This document shows positions 16,842-25,740 of a stretch of DNA of 64,000 nt, piece by piece. The stretch lies in assembly GCF_001675045.1 (NCBI RefSeq), contig NZ_LYPA01000074.1:83615-147614 (forward strand). The letters are read 5' to 3'. Origin of the DNA: Paenibacillus oryzae (GTDB lineage Bacteria; Bacillota; Bacilli; Paenibacillales; Paenibacillaceae). Both the position numbers and the translations under genes were made by a program. Numbering within the stretch: the stretch's first letter is position 1; every line of letters starts with the position of its first letter. The notes under the pieces are model-generated. The model was not told where the DNA came from. It worked only from the letters and a program-made list of their open reading frames with translations, and ran no database searches.

Positions 16842-17932
16842 TTTCTTTCGCCTCCATTTTGTTCTAAAGAAACCCGTTTATCCCCACAGCTTTCACGAAT
16901 CATAAACGAGGTATTGACGCCGACATGAACAGCCGCTTCTCTTCCTTCCAGCCTTTCCAGAAGCAATTGGACCGCTGTTCGTCCCATCTGCTCCGTGTAT
17001 ACCCGATTAGTCGTCAGAGGCGGCGTCAGATAGGATGCAATCTCAATATCATCAAAGCCAATCAGCGACATGTCCTCTGGCACGGAAATCCCTTGCTCGT
17101 GAAGGGCCCTAAGTGCGCCAACAGCCATAGGGTCGCTGCCAAGCAAACATGCTGTGGGACGGTTTTCTCCCGTTTCTTCGAGCAAGGCAATCATGCCGCT
17201 GTATCCTCCGGCGGATGACCATTCCGCCTCCCGGTTAAAGAGAGGCTGATACAAGCCGCTTTCCTCCATAATTTGACGATATGCTTCACGTCTGGAATCT
17301 CTTGGGCTGCCATGATCATCGTCGTGTTCTGAGTCCAGAGCGCTCGTCAGCGTCAGTCGGTGCACCCTCTCTTTGCCTCCCATATAGGCAATGCGTTTAT
17401 GTCCCATTCCGGCAAGATGACGCAGACTCTCCTTGACAGCTCCTTCAAAATCAGCCTTCACAGTATCAAAAGCCTCCAGCTTGTGTACATGATTCACGAA
17501 TACGATACGTTTTGGGTCTCCGTACAGGGAGAGCACGTCGCGATGATCGATGGAGCCAACCACGATTAGTCCGTCCAAGCCATGAACCGGACCCCATTCT
17601 GTGTCGCCGTTTCCACGCATGATCTTGGATATTGTTAATCCGCATTCCTCACAGCGCTTCTCGATTCCTTTTCGAATACTGGAAAAATAAGGGTCATGTG
17701 CTTCATCCTCAAGGGTTGACCACATCAGCAAACCGATCTCGCGCCGCGACATGGACTCTTCCTGCTTTAGCCGCCGGAGTCGCTTCGGCTTATATGCCAG
17801 TTCTTCGGCAATACTAAAGATGCGCAGACGGGTTTCCTCGCTGACCGAAAGCGTACTATCGTTATTCAGAACGCGGGATACGGTTGCAGCCGATACGCCA
17901 GCATGAGCGGCAATTTGTTTAATTGTTGTCAT
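16838..17932 (-). CDS. LacI-family transcriptional regulator of the alpha-galactosidase
   Basis: A 364-residue regulator. The N-terminal HTH reads TIKQIAAHAGVSAATVSRVLNN, followed by the hinge helix and a periplasmic-binding-like sugar domain (about 65-340, with DGLIVVGSIDH and SLIGFDDIEIASYLTPPLTTNR). The start is set at ATG 17932, with GGAG six bases upstream; the ATG 21 bases earlier has no ribosome site. Translational overlap with the GH36 gene implies that it controls that gene and itself. An inverted repeat 27 bp upstream is a likely operator. The inducer is probably galactose or an alpha-galactoside. Confidence 0.9.
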   Translation of the reverse strand: MTTIKQIAAHAGVSAATVSRVLNNDSTLSVSEETRLRIFSIAEELAYKPKRLRRLKQEESMSRREIGLLMWSTLEDEAHDPYFSSIRKGIEKRCEECGLTISKIMRGNGDTEWGPVHGLDGLIVVGSIDHRDVLSLYGDPKRIVFVNHVHKLEAFDTVKADFEGAVKESLRHLAGMGHKRIAYMGGKERVHRLTLTSALDSEHDDDHGSPRDSRREAYRQIMEESGLYQPLFNREAEWSSAGGYSGMIALLEETGENRPTACLLGSDPMAVGALRALHEQGISVPEDMSLIGFDDIEIASYLTPPLTTNRVYTEQMGRTAVQLLLERLEGREAAVHVGVNTSFMIRESCGDKRVSLEQNGGERK

Positions 17933-17958
17933 GTGCGCTCCGTTCCAGTTCATATTTA

Positions 17959-17977
17959 GTTAATAATTTTACTTAAC
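17959..17977 (-). promoter_or_regulatory. Candidate LacI-type operator
   Basis: Inverted repeat GTTAA-N9-TTAAC in the AT-rich promoter region of the regulator gene. It has the size of a LacI-family half-site pair but lacks the usual central CG, so autoregulation is only a possibility. Confidence 0.35.
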
Positions 17978-18039
17978 AAATCAATCATAGCAAACGGAAG
18001 TCACATATTCAAGCTTGGCATTCAAACGCGTTAAGCTCG

Positions 18040-18331
18040 AGTTTCCGGGACGGAAGCCTGCTGAAGGAGTATAAAGGGGGATGGTAAGCGGTAGCGGCGG
18101 TTCACAATCAATGGACGATTTAAAATATGATTATTGAAATTAACGAGAGGTCGCCATGTCCGCAGGAATGATGACATCACAAATTTGTGTATTAAAAAAA
18201 ACGCCACTCATTTGTGACGTTTTTGTGAATTTAACTATTTCAACACCTTTATTATACCATAAAATAACATAAAAGTCAAGTCTATCATCTGAATCCACCA
18301 CAATGTTATAACGGATATGAGGTGATTAATT
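18040..18331. other. Intergenic stretch upstream of the methyltransferase
   Basis: About 290 bp with no reading frame I can support. An AT-rich stem, AAAAACG(c)CAC and GTG(a)CGTTTTT (18197-18224), resembles a terminator. The last 100 bp are very AT-rich and should hold the promoter of the downstream gene, but I see no clear -35/-10 pair. Confidence 0.4.
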
Positions 18332-19246
18332 ATGAAACAACGAAGCATGACCGCGCTGGTAAGCGCATTTGCAAGAGCCTTTCATGCCAAGTCTGATGGC
18401 GTCAAAATTTTTGATGACGCATTGGCGCGGCAACTGCTAACGGAAGAAGAATACGATGGCATTTCATTTAATATGTCGGAGAACGTCGCTGTTTTTGAAC
18501 CTGGCTTCAGCGGCACGCGCGAGGAGGCGCTGCGTCTGATTGTCGACCGCCAGCTATCCCCCACGCCGCTTGGACGATCCGCTTTTACCGAAGAGGCGCT
18601 GGAGGCTGCAGTTGCCCTGGGAGCAAAGCAATACCTTCTATTTGCGGCGGGCTACGACACCTTTGCCTACCGTCAGCCGGAATGGAGCAAACAGCTCGCT
18701 ATTTTTGAAATCGATCATCCCGCAACGTCTGCCGACAAGCAGCAGCGCTTATTGTCCCTTGGAAGAGACAAACCCGCCAATCTGACAGCTTTAGCGTCCG
18801 ATTTTAATGAAGCAGACTGGAGTCGGGTGTTGCTTGAATGCCCGATTTTCGACAAAAACCAGCTTAGCTTTGGCAGCTTGCTTGGCATCAGCTATTATTT
18901 GACTCCAGAACGTTTTGCAGCATTATTGAAAGACATCGCTTCCATCATGCCTTCCGGCAGCAGTCTTGTGTTTGATTATCCCGATGAGCACACGCTGACT
19001 GATTCAGCGGGGCCGCGGGCCAAAAGACAGGTTATGATGGTTGCGCATGCGGGAGAACCGTTTCTTGCCAGCTACTCTTATTCGGCGATGGAGCAGCTTT
19101 TGGAGGAATCCGGCTGGCTGATCTACCGCCATCTGGTTCCTGGCGAAATTACGGAGGAGCTGTTCGGGGCCTACAATCGCTGCCATCCCGAACAACCCAT
19201 CACGGCTTTTGATAATGTTAATTATTGCCTCGCCGTCAAGCGTTAG
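18332..19246 (+). CDS. SAM-dependent O-methyltransferase, LCMT/TIGR00027 family
   Basis: A 304-residue class I methyltransferase of the leucine carboxyl methyltransferase-like group. SAM motif I is LLFAAGYDTFAYR (about 100-112), and the acidic motif EIDHPATSADKQQRL (about 130) is diagnostic of this family. GISYYLTPERFAALLKDI and SSLVFDYPDEHT complete the core. GAGGTGATTAATT precedes the ATG. Bacterial members often methylate polyketides or other secondary metabolites, but no biosynthetic genes are nearby, so the substrate is unknown. It stands alone, convergent with a secreted protein gene. Confidence 0.85.
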   Translation: MKQRSMTALVSAFARAFHAKSDGVKIFDDALARQLLTEEEYDGISFNMSENVAVFEPGFSGTREEALRLIVDRQLSPTPLGRSAFTEEALEAAVALGAKQYLLFAAGYDTFAYRQPEWSKQLAIFEIDHPATSADKQQRLLSLGRDKPANLTALASDFNEADWSRVLLECPIFDKNQLSFGSLLGISYYLTPERFAALLKDIASIMPSGSSLVFDYPDEHTLTDSAGPRAKRQVMMVAHAGEPFLASYSYSAMEQLLEESGWLIYRHLVPGEITEELFGAYNRCHPEQPITAFDNVNYCLAVKR

Positions 19247-19271
19247 GGACCAATGAGATGTTGATGAAAAA

Positions 19272-19310
19272 AAGCGGGCCTTCTTTCCTCTAGGAATCGA
19301 AGGTCCGCTT
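19272..19310. terminator. Bidirectional terminator
   Basis: Near-perfect 12-bp stem, AAGCGGGCCTTC and GAAGGTCCGCTT, preceded by an A-run that becomes a T-run on the minus strand. It serves the secreted-protein gene and probably the methyltransferase. Confidence 0.75.
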
Positions 19311-19315
19311 GCAGG

Positions 19316-20062
19316 TTACTTAGACTTGGATTGCGGCTGTACGCCTTTCTGCTTGGGCGGGGTTGTGCCGATAGGCGCAACATTGCCCGACTTTCCGCCG
19401 GGAGCCTGCTCCGCTTCCAGCTTGGTTTTTCCTCCTGGCGCTTGCTCGCCGCCTCCCGTTTTTGGCTTCAATTCCACCGTAGGCTGCGGCGCCATGGTTG
19501 GCTTCACGTCTGGCGTTGGCTGCGGTTGCATCGTTGGCTGAACGGTAGGGGATGGCTGCGGCTTTTCCTTGCGATGGTCATTGAACCGTTTAGGCCCTTT
19601 GTCGCCGCCCGCTTTACGAAGCTCCTGATGAAGCTGCTCGGCCGATTTCCCTTCCGTCTGAATGCCCCTCTCCTTCGCAAGCTGGCGAAGATGGTCCAAT
19701 CGCTTCGCCAAATGCTGCTCCTTGAAGGCTTCCCACTTGGCAGAATCCTTTTCCTTGGCAGCCTTCAGCTCTACCTTCAATTGATCAGCCGTTTTGCCCG
19801 TGGTGTCGATGCCGAAATAAGTTGCCATTTCCTTCATTCGTTCCAGCCGGTACGCCTCGAATTGGCTATCGGTCATACTGCCGCGATAATGCTCCGGACC
19901 GCCATTAATACGGTCTGCAGCTGCATCAAAAGCTATAGCCTGATCATTCTCCGCAGCGGTTAGCCCTGTTTCCCAATTATGCGCCGCCGCCGGCTTTGTC
20001 CATAACGAAGCTGCCGCAATGACCAGCGCGGCGGCTACAACCATCATTCCTCTTTTGTTCAT
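19316..20062 (-). CDS. Secreted helical-repeat protein with Pro/Thr-rich tail
   Basis: A 248-residue protein. The start is ATG 20062, because a signal peptide follows at once (MNKRGMMVVAAALVIAAAS, with cleavage likely after AAAH-type AxA near 26); upstream in-frame codons have no signal character. Two helical repeats are seen around GIDTTGKTADQLKVEL and GIQTEGKSAEQLHQEL. The C-terminal 90 residues are low complexity with PTxQPQP-like units, and twice EQAPGGK. This composition suggests a cell-wall-spanning or surface tail. I do not recognise a family name. It is monocistronic, with a terminator just downstream. Confidence 0.75.
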   Translation of the reverse strand: MNKRGMMVVAAALVIAAASLWTKPAAAHNWETGLTAAENDQAIAFDAAADRINGGPEHYRGSMTDSQFEAYRLERMKEMATYFGIDTTGKTADQLKVELKAAKEKDSAKWEAFKEQHLAKRLDHLRQLAKERGIQTEGKSAEQLHQELRKAGGDKGPKRFNDHRKEKPQPSPTVQPTMQPQPTPDVKPTMAPQPTVELKPKTGGGEQAPGGKTKLEAEQAPGGKSGNVAPIGTTPPKQKGVQPQSKSK

Positions 20063-20534
20063 CGTAAGCCGTCTCACCCTTCTGTCGCATTCAATTTGAA
20101 ACGGGCTCTCAAACCGAATGTCCCGCTTCATCTGGATTATTTTGCCCAATGCCCCACCAGAATAGACATGGTTCGACAAACCCGCAACAAAAAACAAAGG
20201 CATCAACTATATAAGTTCGACTAAAAATCCGGCAAGCAGGCCAAAGTGAGGATAGTTCTGGAGAAAAGCATAGGCTTACGATGCGACCTTCTTCCAGAAC
20301 GTTTCAAGCGTTCGCTTGTGTTTCCGGATTCCACCATTTAAACATTTATTTGAGGGAAATTCGGGAACAACCGCGATCGGAAGAACTTCTCACACGCCGG
20401 CCTACACCGCCGACACTCTTTTGTTCAACTTATATAGCTTTGCACCAGACTGGCAGTCCCCTGAAAACAAGTATACGTAATCGCGTCGATCTACTATGAT
20501 AGATACAAACCTTGGCAGGATGTGAGTGGATAGC
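20063..20534. other. Intergenic stretch upstream of the YesM-type kinase
   Basis: About 470 bp. It holds one copy of a hairpin repeat (20309-20373, listed separately) and must hold divergent promoters. The open frames here are short and lack ribosome sites, so I call no gene. Confidence 0.5.
20309..20373 (+). repeat. Hairpin repeat family 2, copy A
   Basis: It shares TTCGCTTGT and GGGAACAACCG with copy B at 27578-27645. The stem GTTTCCGGATT (20320-20330) pairs with AATTCGGGAAC (20358-20368) using two G-U pairs, where copy B pairs perfectly; the pairing is thus kept while the sequence changes. Confidence 0.6.
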
Positions 20535-22367
20535 ATGAGGCTGACGAACAAGCTCAATCACGAAAATTGGTTTCATAATCGATTAATCCGCAGCAAAATT
20601 ACACTTGTTTATGTCCCCCTCATTATTGTGCCTTTGCTCGTTCTTGGACTAACAGCCAGTCATATCTACACAAAGGCCATCGTCGAGCGTACCGTGCAAA
20701 ATGTAACAGACAATTCCACGCTTATTATTTCACAGCTAAGCGGAATGCTGGACAACGCCCGCAGCACGGCCAATATGCTCACCTTAAACTTAAATAAGCT
20801 GATTGCCGAAGGCCAAGGGCAGGGAACAGGACAAATGTCCGAGCTGCAGCGCTACACGCAAATTACGAATCAGCTCAGTTACGCCCTGGTCGTTTTCCCC
20901 GATGTGGAATCGGCGGCCTTTATAGACGACAAAGGGCAAATTTACGGCTCCAATACAGCATTGGAGCAACGGGCCGAGCTGGCAACAGCCAGCCCTATGC
21001 TAGAGCGGCTGCGGCAGTCAAACGGGGCATTCATATGGTTCCCGATGCAACTAAGAGATTATCTGGTCATTAATGAAAACGATCCCATCCTGACACTGGG
21101 CAAAAAGATCGCCAATATCAATACCGGAGCAACGTTAGGGTATCTGTTTCTGAATATAAAGGAAAGCGACTTATCCGCCGTCTACAGCAATATTGGCTCC
21201 GTGAAGCGAGGCTCCTATTTCATTGTTGGCGAGGAAGCGCTCGTCGTATCCTCTCAGCGAGCCAGCGATGTCCTTAAGCCGGTTGAGGAACCGACCTTGC
21301 GGCAGTGGGTGCTGAATCATTCCGTTAAAACGGAAGTGCAGCAATTGCAGCAGGGCAAAACTTTGCTTATCAGCACGACTATTCCCGACTTCTCCTGGCA
21401 GCTCATCTCTCAGGTTCCCTATAACCTGCTTACAGAGGAAACCGGGCAGCTGGCTATGCTTATCGCGCTGATCGGGCTGATTTGCTTTATTTTTGCGATT
21501 ATTGGCGCCGGGGTTTTGTCCAATGTCATCGCCAAACCGATCATCCGATTGGCCCGCCATATGAAAAAAGTAAACGAGGGCAACCTGAACCAGCAGATTG
21601 AAGTCGGCTCTGCCGATGAAATCGGCTTGCTTGCATCCGGCTTTAATTCGATGATCGCCCGGGTACAGGAACTGCTCCATAACATCGGAACCGAGCAGCG
21701 TAAAAAACGGGAATACGAGCTAGCCCTTATGCAAGCGCAAATCAGGCCTCATTTTCTGTACAACACGCTTGATGTCATCTATACCTTATCCGAAATGGGA
21801 CGGACGCGTGATGTGCAGCGAACAACCAAATCGCTCGCCGATTTTTACCGGTCCGCGCTAAGCCAGGGACGCGACTTGATCGACCTGGAAACCGAGGTTC
21901 GCAGTTTAAAGGACTATTTATCCATTCAGCGCATCCGGTACTCCGATGTATTCGACTACAGCATAGATGTGCCGGCGGAGCTTGCTGCATGCATCATTCC
22001 GAAGCTGACCATTCAGCCGCTTGTTGAAAATGCCATTTATCATGGCTTGAAGCACAAGCCAACCTTTGGCAGCTTGACAATATCCGCCCGCAAAAATGGC
22101 CAAACAATCATTCTGACCGTAAGCGACGACGGGGCCGGAATGGATGCCGGGCGGCTTGCGGCAGTTAGAGACGGACTCCTCGATTTGCGTCAAAAGGCCG
22201 GCTATGGATTAAGCAGCGTTCATGAGCGGATCAAGCTTTATTTTGGCGATGCCTATGGGCTGTCGATTGAGAGTCATTACGGGAGCGGGACAATTGTAAC
22301 GGTTACGCTGCCGCTAAATAGCTTACAGGAGGAAACCTTCTCAGATGATAAAAATGATGATTGTTGA
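20535..22367 (+). CDS. YesM-type sensor histidine kinase
   Basis: A 610-residue membrane kinase. TM1 lies at about 26-46 and an extracellular sensor domain (dCache-like length) runs to about 295. TM2 is at about 300-325, HAMP at 325-380, and the His_kinase domain contains QAQIRPHFLYNTLDVIY with His406. The HATPase has LTIQPLVENAIYHGLK, DDGAGMD and GYGLSSVHERI. A GTG nine bases upstream of the chosen ATG 20535 is an alternative start. It overlaps its AraC-type response regulator by 23 bp. Such pairs sense extracellular sugars and activate the adjacent CUT1 importer. Confidence 0.92.
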   Translation: MRLTNKLNHENWFHNRLIRSKITLVYVPLIIVPLLVLGLTASHIYTKAIVERTVQNVTDNSTLIISQLSGMLDNARSTANMLTLNLNKLIAEGQGQGTGQMSELQRYTQITNQLSYALVVFPDVESAAFIDDKGQIYGSNTALEQRAELATASPMLERLRQSNGAFIWFPMQLRDYLVINENDPILTLGKKIANINTGATLGYLFLNIKESDLSAVYSNIGSVKRGSYFIVGEEALVVSSQRASDVLKPVEEPTLRQWVLNHSVKTEVQQLQQGKTLLISTTIPDFSWQLISQVPYNLLTEETGQLAMLIALIGLICFIFAIIGAGVLSNVIAKPIIRLARHMKKVNEGNLNQQIEVGSADEIGLLASGFNSMIARVQELLHNIGTEQRKKREYELALMQAQIRPHFLYNTLDVIYTLSEMGRTRDVQRTTKSLADFYRSALSQGRDLIDLETEVRSLKDYLSIQRIRYSDVFDYSIDVPAELAACIIPKLTIQPLVENAIYHGLKHKPTFGSLTISARKNGQTIILTVSDDGAGMDAGRLAAVRDGLLDLRQKAGYGLSSVHERIKLYFGDAYGLSIESHYGSGTIVTVTLPLNSLQEETFSDDKNDDC

Positions 22368-23934
22368 CGATGAACTTATTTTTCGCGATTATTTGCGTAC
22401 TGTCCTGGATTGGGAGGCGCTGGGCTTCTCCTTGACTTTGGAAGCTCGCAACGGCATTGAAGCTTTGGAGCTAGCGGCAGGCGATCCGCCGGACATTGCG
22501 CTGGTGGACATTACGATGCCGTTTATGGACGGCTTGCAGCTTTCGGAAAAACTGAAGCAGCTTTACCCCGCAACAAGCATCGTGCTCATTACAGGCCACA
22601 ACGAATTTGATTATGCCCGGCGGGCGCTGAAGCTTGGCGTGGAAGACTATATTCTGAAGCCTTTTTCCAAGGATGAGCTGCTGCTTACGCTGATTCGGCT
22701 GCGGCAGGAGCACGAAAAGGCGCAAGAGGAACGGATGACGCTGCGCGGCAACATGGAAATGATCAAGGAAAGCTTCCTTGGCCAGCTCATAAGCAAGGAA
22801 TATGCTCTATCGGAGGAGGAAACGCTTCGCAGGCTGATCCAGCTTGGTATTGAGGCAAAAAGCGGCGCTTATTCGGTAGCCTGCATCGAAATTGATCAGA
22901 TGGATCTCAAGTGGAGCAAACCCGGCGATCGGCTGCTCATGAAATACGCTGTAACCAATGTGCTGAACGAAGCGCTGGAGGAAAGCGGCAGCTATCTTAC
23001 TTTTAATGGGCCGGAGGGGCGGATCGTTTGTCTTATTCTGCATCCGGGCGGCCGAACGGAGGAAATGCTGTCCCTGGAAGGCCATGAAAAGCTATGTTAT
23101 CTCATCCATAAATATTTGAAGTTCACCATTACAATCGGCGTTGGACGGAGCAAGCAAGGGTTCAGAGGGATTTCCGCCTCCTACGGCGAGGCGCTTGAAG
23201 CGCTGCAAAGCAAGTTTGTGCTTGGAAGCGGGCGCGTCATTCCGTTTGGCGAGCAATTGCCGTCGGCAGGCAATCAGCCGCTGTATCCGCCGGAGGTAAA
23301 CGAGGAGCTGTTGGTTCTTCTGAGGCTTAATCAGTGGGCCAAAGTGGAGGAAAAGCTCGACGAGCTGTTTAAGCAGGTGCAGACGCGAAGGCTGCCCATA
23401 GATTATATTTATGTCATTTGCATGGGCCTGGTTTCCGTGAATCTGGCTTATTTCGAAGAATCCGGGCATCCCGTCGAGGATTGCTTTGGCGAGCAATTTT
23501 ACCCTTATAACGAAATTCGGAAGCTGGATTCCGCGGAAGTCACCTTCCAGTGGCTGAAGGAGCTGTTCCGCAAAGCAGTCGAATACAACGGCAAACACCG
23601 CAATACCCGCTCTTCCAAAATAGCAAAGGCGGCAATCGCCTATATGGAGGAAAATTTTGCCGATTCCGGGCTGTATCTGGAGCAGATTGCCGGACATGTG
23701 TACATTAACGCCAGCTATCTGCGCGCCGTTTTCAAGAAGGAGGTTGGCGTTACCGTCAGCGATTATTTGACGCAATACCGGATGCAGAAGGCGCGCGAGC
23801 TGCTTGCTCGCAATACGTTAAAGCTGGCGGATATCGCGGAGCGGGTCGGCTATAACGATCCGGGCTATTTTAGCAAAAGCTTCAAAAAATTCTATGGCTA
23901 TTCGCCAAGCGAATATGAAAAAAGCCGGCAATAG
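22345..23934 (+). CDS. YesN-type response regulator with AraC DNA-binding domain
   Basis: A 529-residue regulator. The receiver domain (1-120) has DD at 8-9 and phosphoacceptor Asp55 in ALVDITMPFMDG, with Lys in YILKPF. The central part (about 130-400) is the variable YesN linker domain. The AraC double HTH fills about 425-529 (LEQIAGHVYINASYLRAVFKKEVG, then LKLADIAERVGYNDPGYFSKSFKKFYGYSPSEY). AGGAGG lies upstream within the kinase gene. It should activate the ABC sugar importer that follows, whose promoter has a good -10 but a poor -35. Confidence 0.93.
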   Translation: MIKMMIVDDELIFRDYLRTVLDWEALGFSLTLEARNGIEALELAAGDPPDIALVDITMPFMDGLQLSEKLKQLYPATSIVLITGHNEFDYARRALKLGVEDYILKPFSKDELLLTLIRLRQEHEKAQEERMTLRGNMEMIKESFLGQLISKEYALSEEETLRRLIQLGIEAKSGAYSVACIEIDQMDLKWSKPGDRLLMKYAVTNVLNEALEESGSYLTFNGPEGRIVCLILHPGGRTEEMLSLEGHEKLCYLIHKYLKFTITIGVGRSKQGFRGISASYGEALEALQSKFVLGSGRVIPFGEQLPSAGNQPLYPPEVNEELLVLLRLNQWAKVEEKLDELFKQVQTRRLPIDYIYVICMGLVSVNLAYFEESGHPVEDCFGEQFYPYNEIRKLDSAEVTFQWLKELFRKAVEYNGKHRNTRSSKIAKAAIAYMEENFADSGLYLEQIAGHVYINASYLRAVFKKEVGVTVSDYLTQYRMQKARELLARNTLKLADIAERVGYNDPGYFSKSFKKFYGYSPSEYEKSRQ

Positions 23935-24019
23935 CTTTTGGCGCGCATCAATAAATAATCTGGCGCGGATTTTACCAAAAGGAAGCGTTTTTTTCATTAC
24001 CATAAGAAGGGGCGCCTAC

Positions 24020-24025
24020 TATAAT
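24020..24025 (+). promoter_or_regulatory. -10 element of the ABC importer promoter
   Basis: TATAAT 39 bp upstream of the binding-protein start. The -35 region is poor, as expected for an activator-dependent promoter under the YesN-type regulator. Confidence 0.5.
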
Positions 24026-24063
24026 CAAACTTGTAAAGAGAAACCTAATCGGGAGGTCACCTA

Positions 24064-25413
24064 ATGAAGAAGCTAGCAATTGCACTTATGAGCTTAAGCC
24101 TGGTATTTGTTGCGGCTTGCGGATCAAGCAGCAATACAAAAAACGGAGGCGCTACGAATTCTCCCGCTCCGGCAGCAGAAGGAGCGACGTCTACGGAAGC
24201 ATTGCCTACAGAAGCAACAGCCGAGCCGGTAAAGCTGCGCATTTACGCCCAGTATGCCGATGATGACACGAAGCTCCCTTATGACTATGCTGTAGCCGAG
24301 CTAAAGAAGGAAATGCCAAATGTCGAGCTGGAGCTGGAAATTCAGGCGCAGGATGATGGGCAAAAGCTGAAAACCTACGCTGCGACCGGCAATCTTCCCG
24401 ATATTTTCCAAGCGGGCCTTGATATCATCAACACGTTCAAAAAATCGGGCAACATTCTGGAGCTGGACAAATACGTTGACGAGCTTGGCTTCAGGGACAA
24501 AATGTATCCAAGCACGATGAATACGCTCGTAACGGATGACGGACACACTTACGCATTCCCTTATGCGGGAAATGAGTTTGCGCTTCTGTTCTACAACAAG
24601 GAGCTGTTTGAGCAAAACAACGTCGCGCTGCCAACCACGTACGACGAGCTAATGCAAGCCGTTAATACATTTAATGCCGCCGGAATTACGCCGATGTCCT
24701 TATTTGCTAAAGAAAAATGGATTACGGTTGCGCTCTATGACATGTTTGCCACTCGCAATGACGCAAGCGGTATTGTGAAGCTGGATAAGGGCGAAGCCAG
24801 CGCCAGCGACGCCGCTTACAAGGAAGCAGCGGAAAAGCTGGTTGAACTGGTGAAAGCGGGCCTGCTGCCAAAAGGCGCGACAAACCTCAACTATGACCAG
24901 GCGGCAGCATTGTTCCATCAAGGAAAAGCAGCGATGTTCCTGAACGGCCAGTGGGAAATTGCAGAATCAACGAAACAGCTTGGCGATAAAGTAGGCTGGA
25001 TGTACTTCCCTGGAAAAGATGCAGCAAACTATGAAGCCAGCAAATACGCATTCAGCGGTGGCGGCGGACCGGCTGGCTACGCCGTTAACCCGGATACTAA
25101 GGACCCTGAGCTTACGGCGAAGGTCGCGGCGTTCATCTCCCTGAAATATGCGGAATACAAATATACCGAACGCGGCAACCCGCTTGTCGCAACAAAGGTG
25201 GATAAAGCTATCGTCACGGAATATCCGCCAATGATGCAGCAGTTGTCCGATGATATTGGCAAAATCACGAGCACAACCGCCTTTGCATGGGGGATGTCCG
25301 ATGCCAAGTTCAAAGCGGCAATTGAGGACGCTACGCAAAGCCTCATGACCGGGGCATACAGCGCTGACGACTTTGTGCAGGACGTAAACAAGGCGATCCC
25401 TCAGGCCAAATAA
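24064..25413 (+). CDS. CUT1 ABC transporter sugar-binding lipoprotein
   Basis: A 449-residue extracellular solute-binding protein. The lipoprotein signal ends at SLVFVAAC with Cys19, followed by a Ser/Asn/Ala linker (to about 55). The family 1 binding fold follows, with motifs such as FPYAGNEFALLFYNKELFEQNNV and ALFHQGKAAMFLNGQWEI. GGGAGGTCACCTA precedes the ATG. It captures an oligosaccharide outside the cell for the two permeases downstream. A 220-bp palindromic repeat lies between it and the first permease gene and could lower downstream expression. The sugar cannot be named from sequence. Confidence 0.92.
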   Translation: MKKLAIALMSLSLVFVAACGSSSNTKNGGATNSPAPAAEGATSTEALPTEATAEPVKLRIYAQYADDDTKLPYDYAVAELKKEMPNVELELEIQAQDDGQKLKTYAATGNLPDIFQAGLDIINTFKKSGNILELDKYVDELGFRDKMYPSTMNTLVTDDGHTYAFPYAGNEFALLFYNKELFEQNNVALPTTYDELMQAVNTFNAAGITPMSLFAKEKWITVALYDMFATRNDASGIVKLDKGEASASDAAYKEAAEKLVELVKAGLLPKGATNLNYDQAAALFHQGKAAMFLNGQWEIAESTKQLGDKVGWMYFPGKDAANYEASKYAFSGGGGPAGYAVNPDTKDPELTAKVAAFISLKYAEYKYTERGNPLVATKVDKAIVTEYPPMMQQLSDDIGKITSTTAFAWGMSDAKFKAAIEDATQSLMTGAYSADDFVQDVNKAIPQAK

Positions 25414-25450
25414 GAGCAGACTGCCCTATATATTCTGCAGGATAAGGAGA

Positions 25451-25672
25451 GGGGCTGTCCGAAAAGTCAAGCGGAACGAATAACTATTCAGCAGAGAGGA
25501 CCGGAGGGGAAAGGGTGTCTCGAGGGCGAGTTTTTTTGTCGGCTTTTATCCACTAAAAAATAGGATCAAAATAAAGCGGACAAATAGGTTTGAGCCTCCA
25601 AGACACCCTTTTCCTGCAGGTACCGGTTTTGCTGAATAGTTATTCACCGTAACAGACTTTTCGAACAGCCCC
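25451..25672 (+). repeat. Long nested palindromic intergenic repeat, copy 2, inside the importer operon
   Basis: About 222 bp, closely similar end to end to copy 1 (9767-9987). Ends GGGGCTGTCCGAAAAGT and ACTTTTCGAACAGCCCC are inverted. Internal arms include AAGGGTGTCTCGAGG with CCTCCAAGACACCCTT, and CTATTCAGCA with GCTGAATAG. A T-run follows the right end (CCCTTTTTAC), so a transcript reading through can form a terminator-like or RNase-resistant hairpin between the binding protein and the permeases. Confidence 0.85.
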
Positions 25673-25740
25673 TTTTTACTCTCTCTCAAGAGGGTGCGCC
25701 TGCGCCTTCAGCGGTTAGATCGACATAAGGATGTGATGAG

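Noticed and set aside
20281..20499. A 72-codon frame upstream of the YesM-type kinase gene
   Set aside because: It lies over a hairpin repeat, has no ribosome site, and has no recognisable composition or family.
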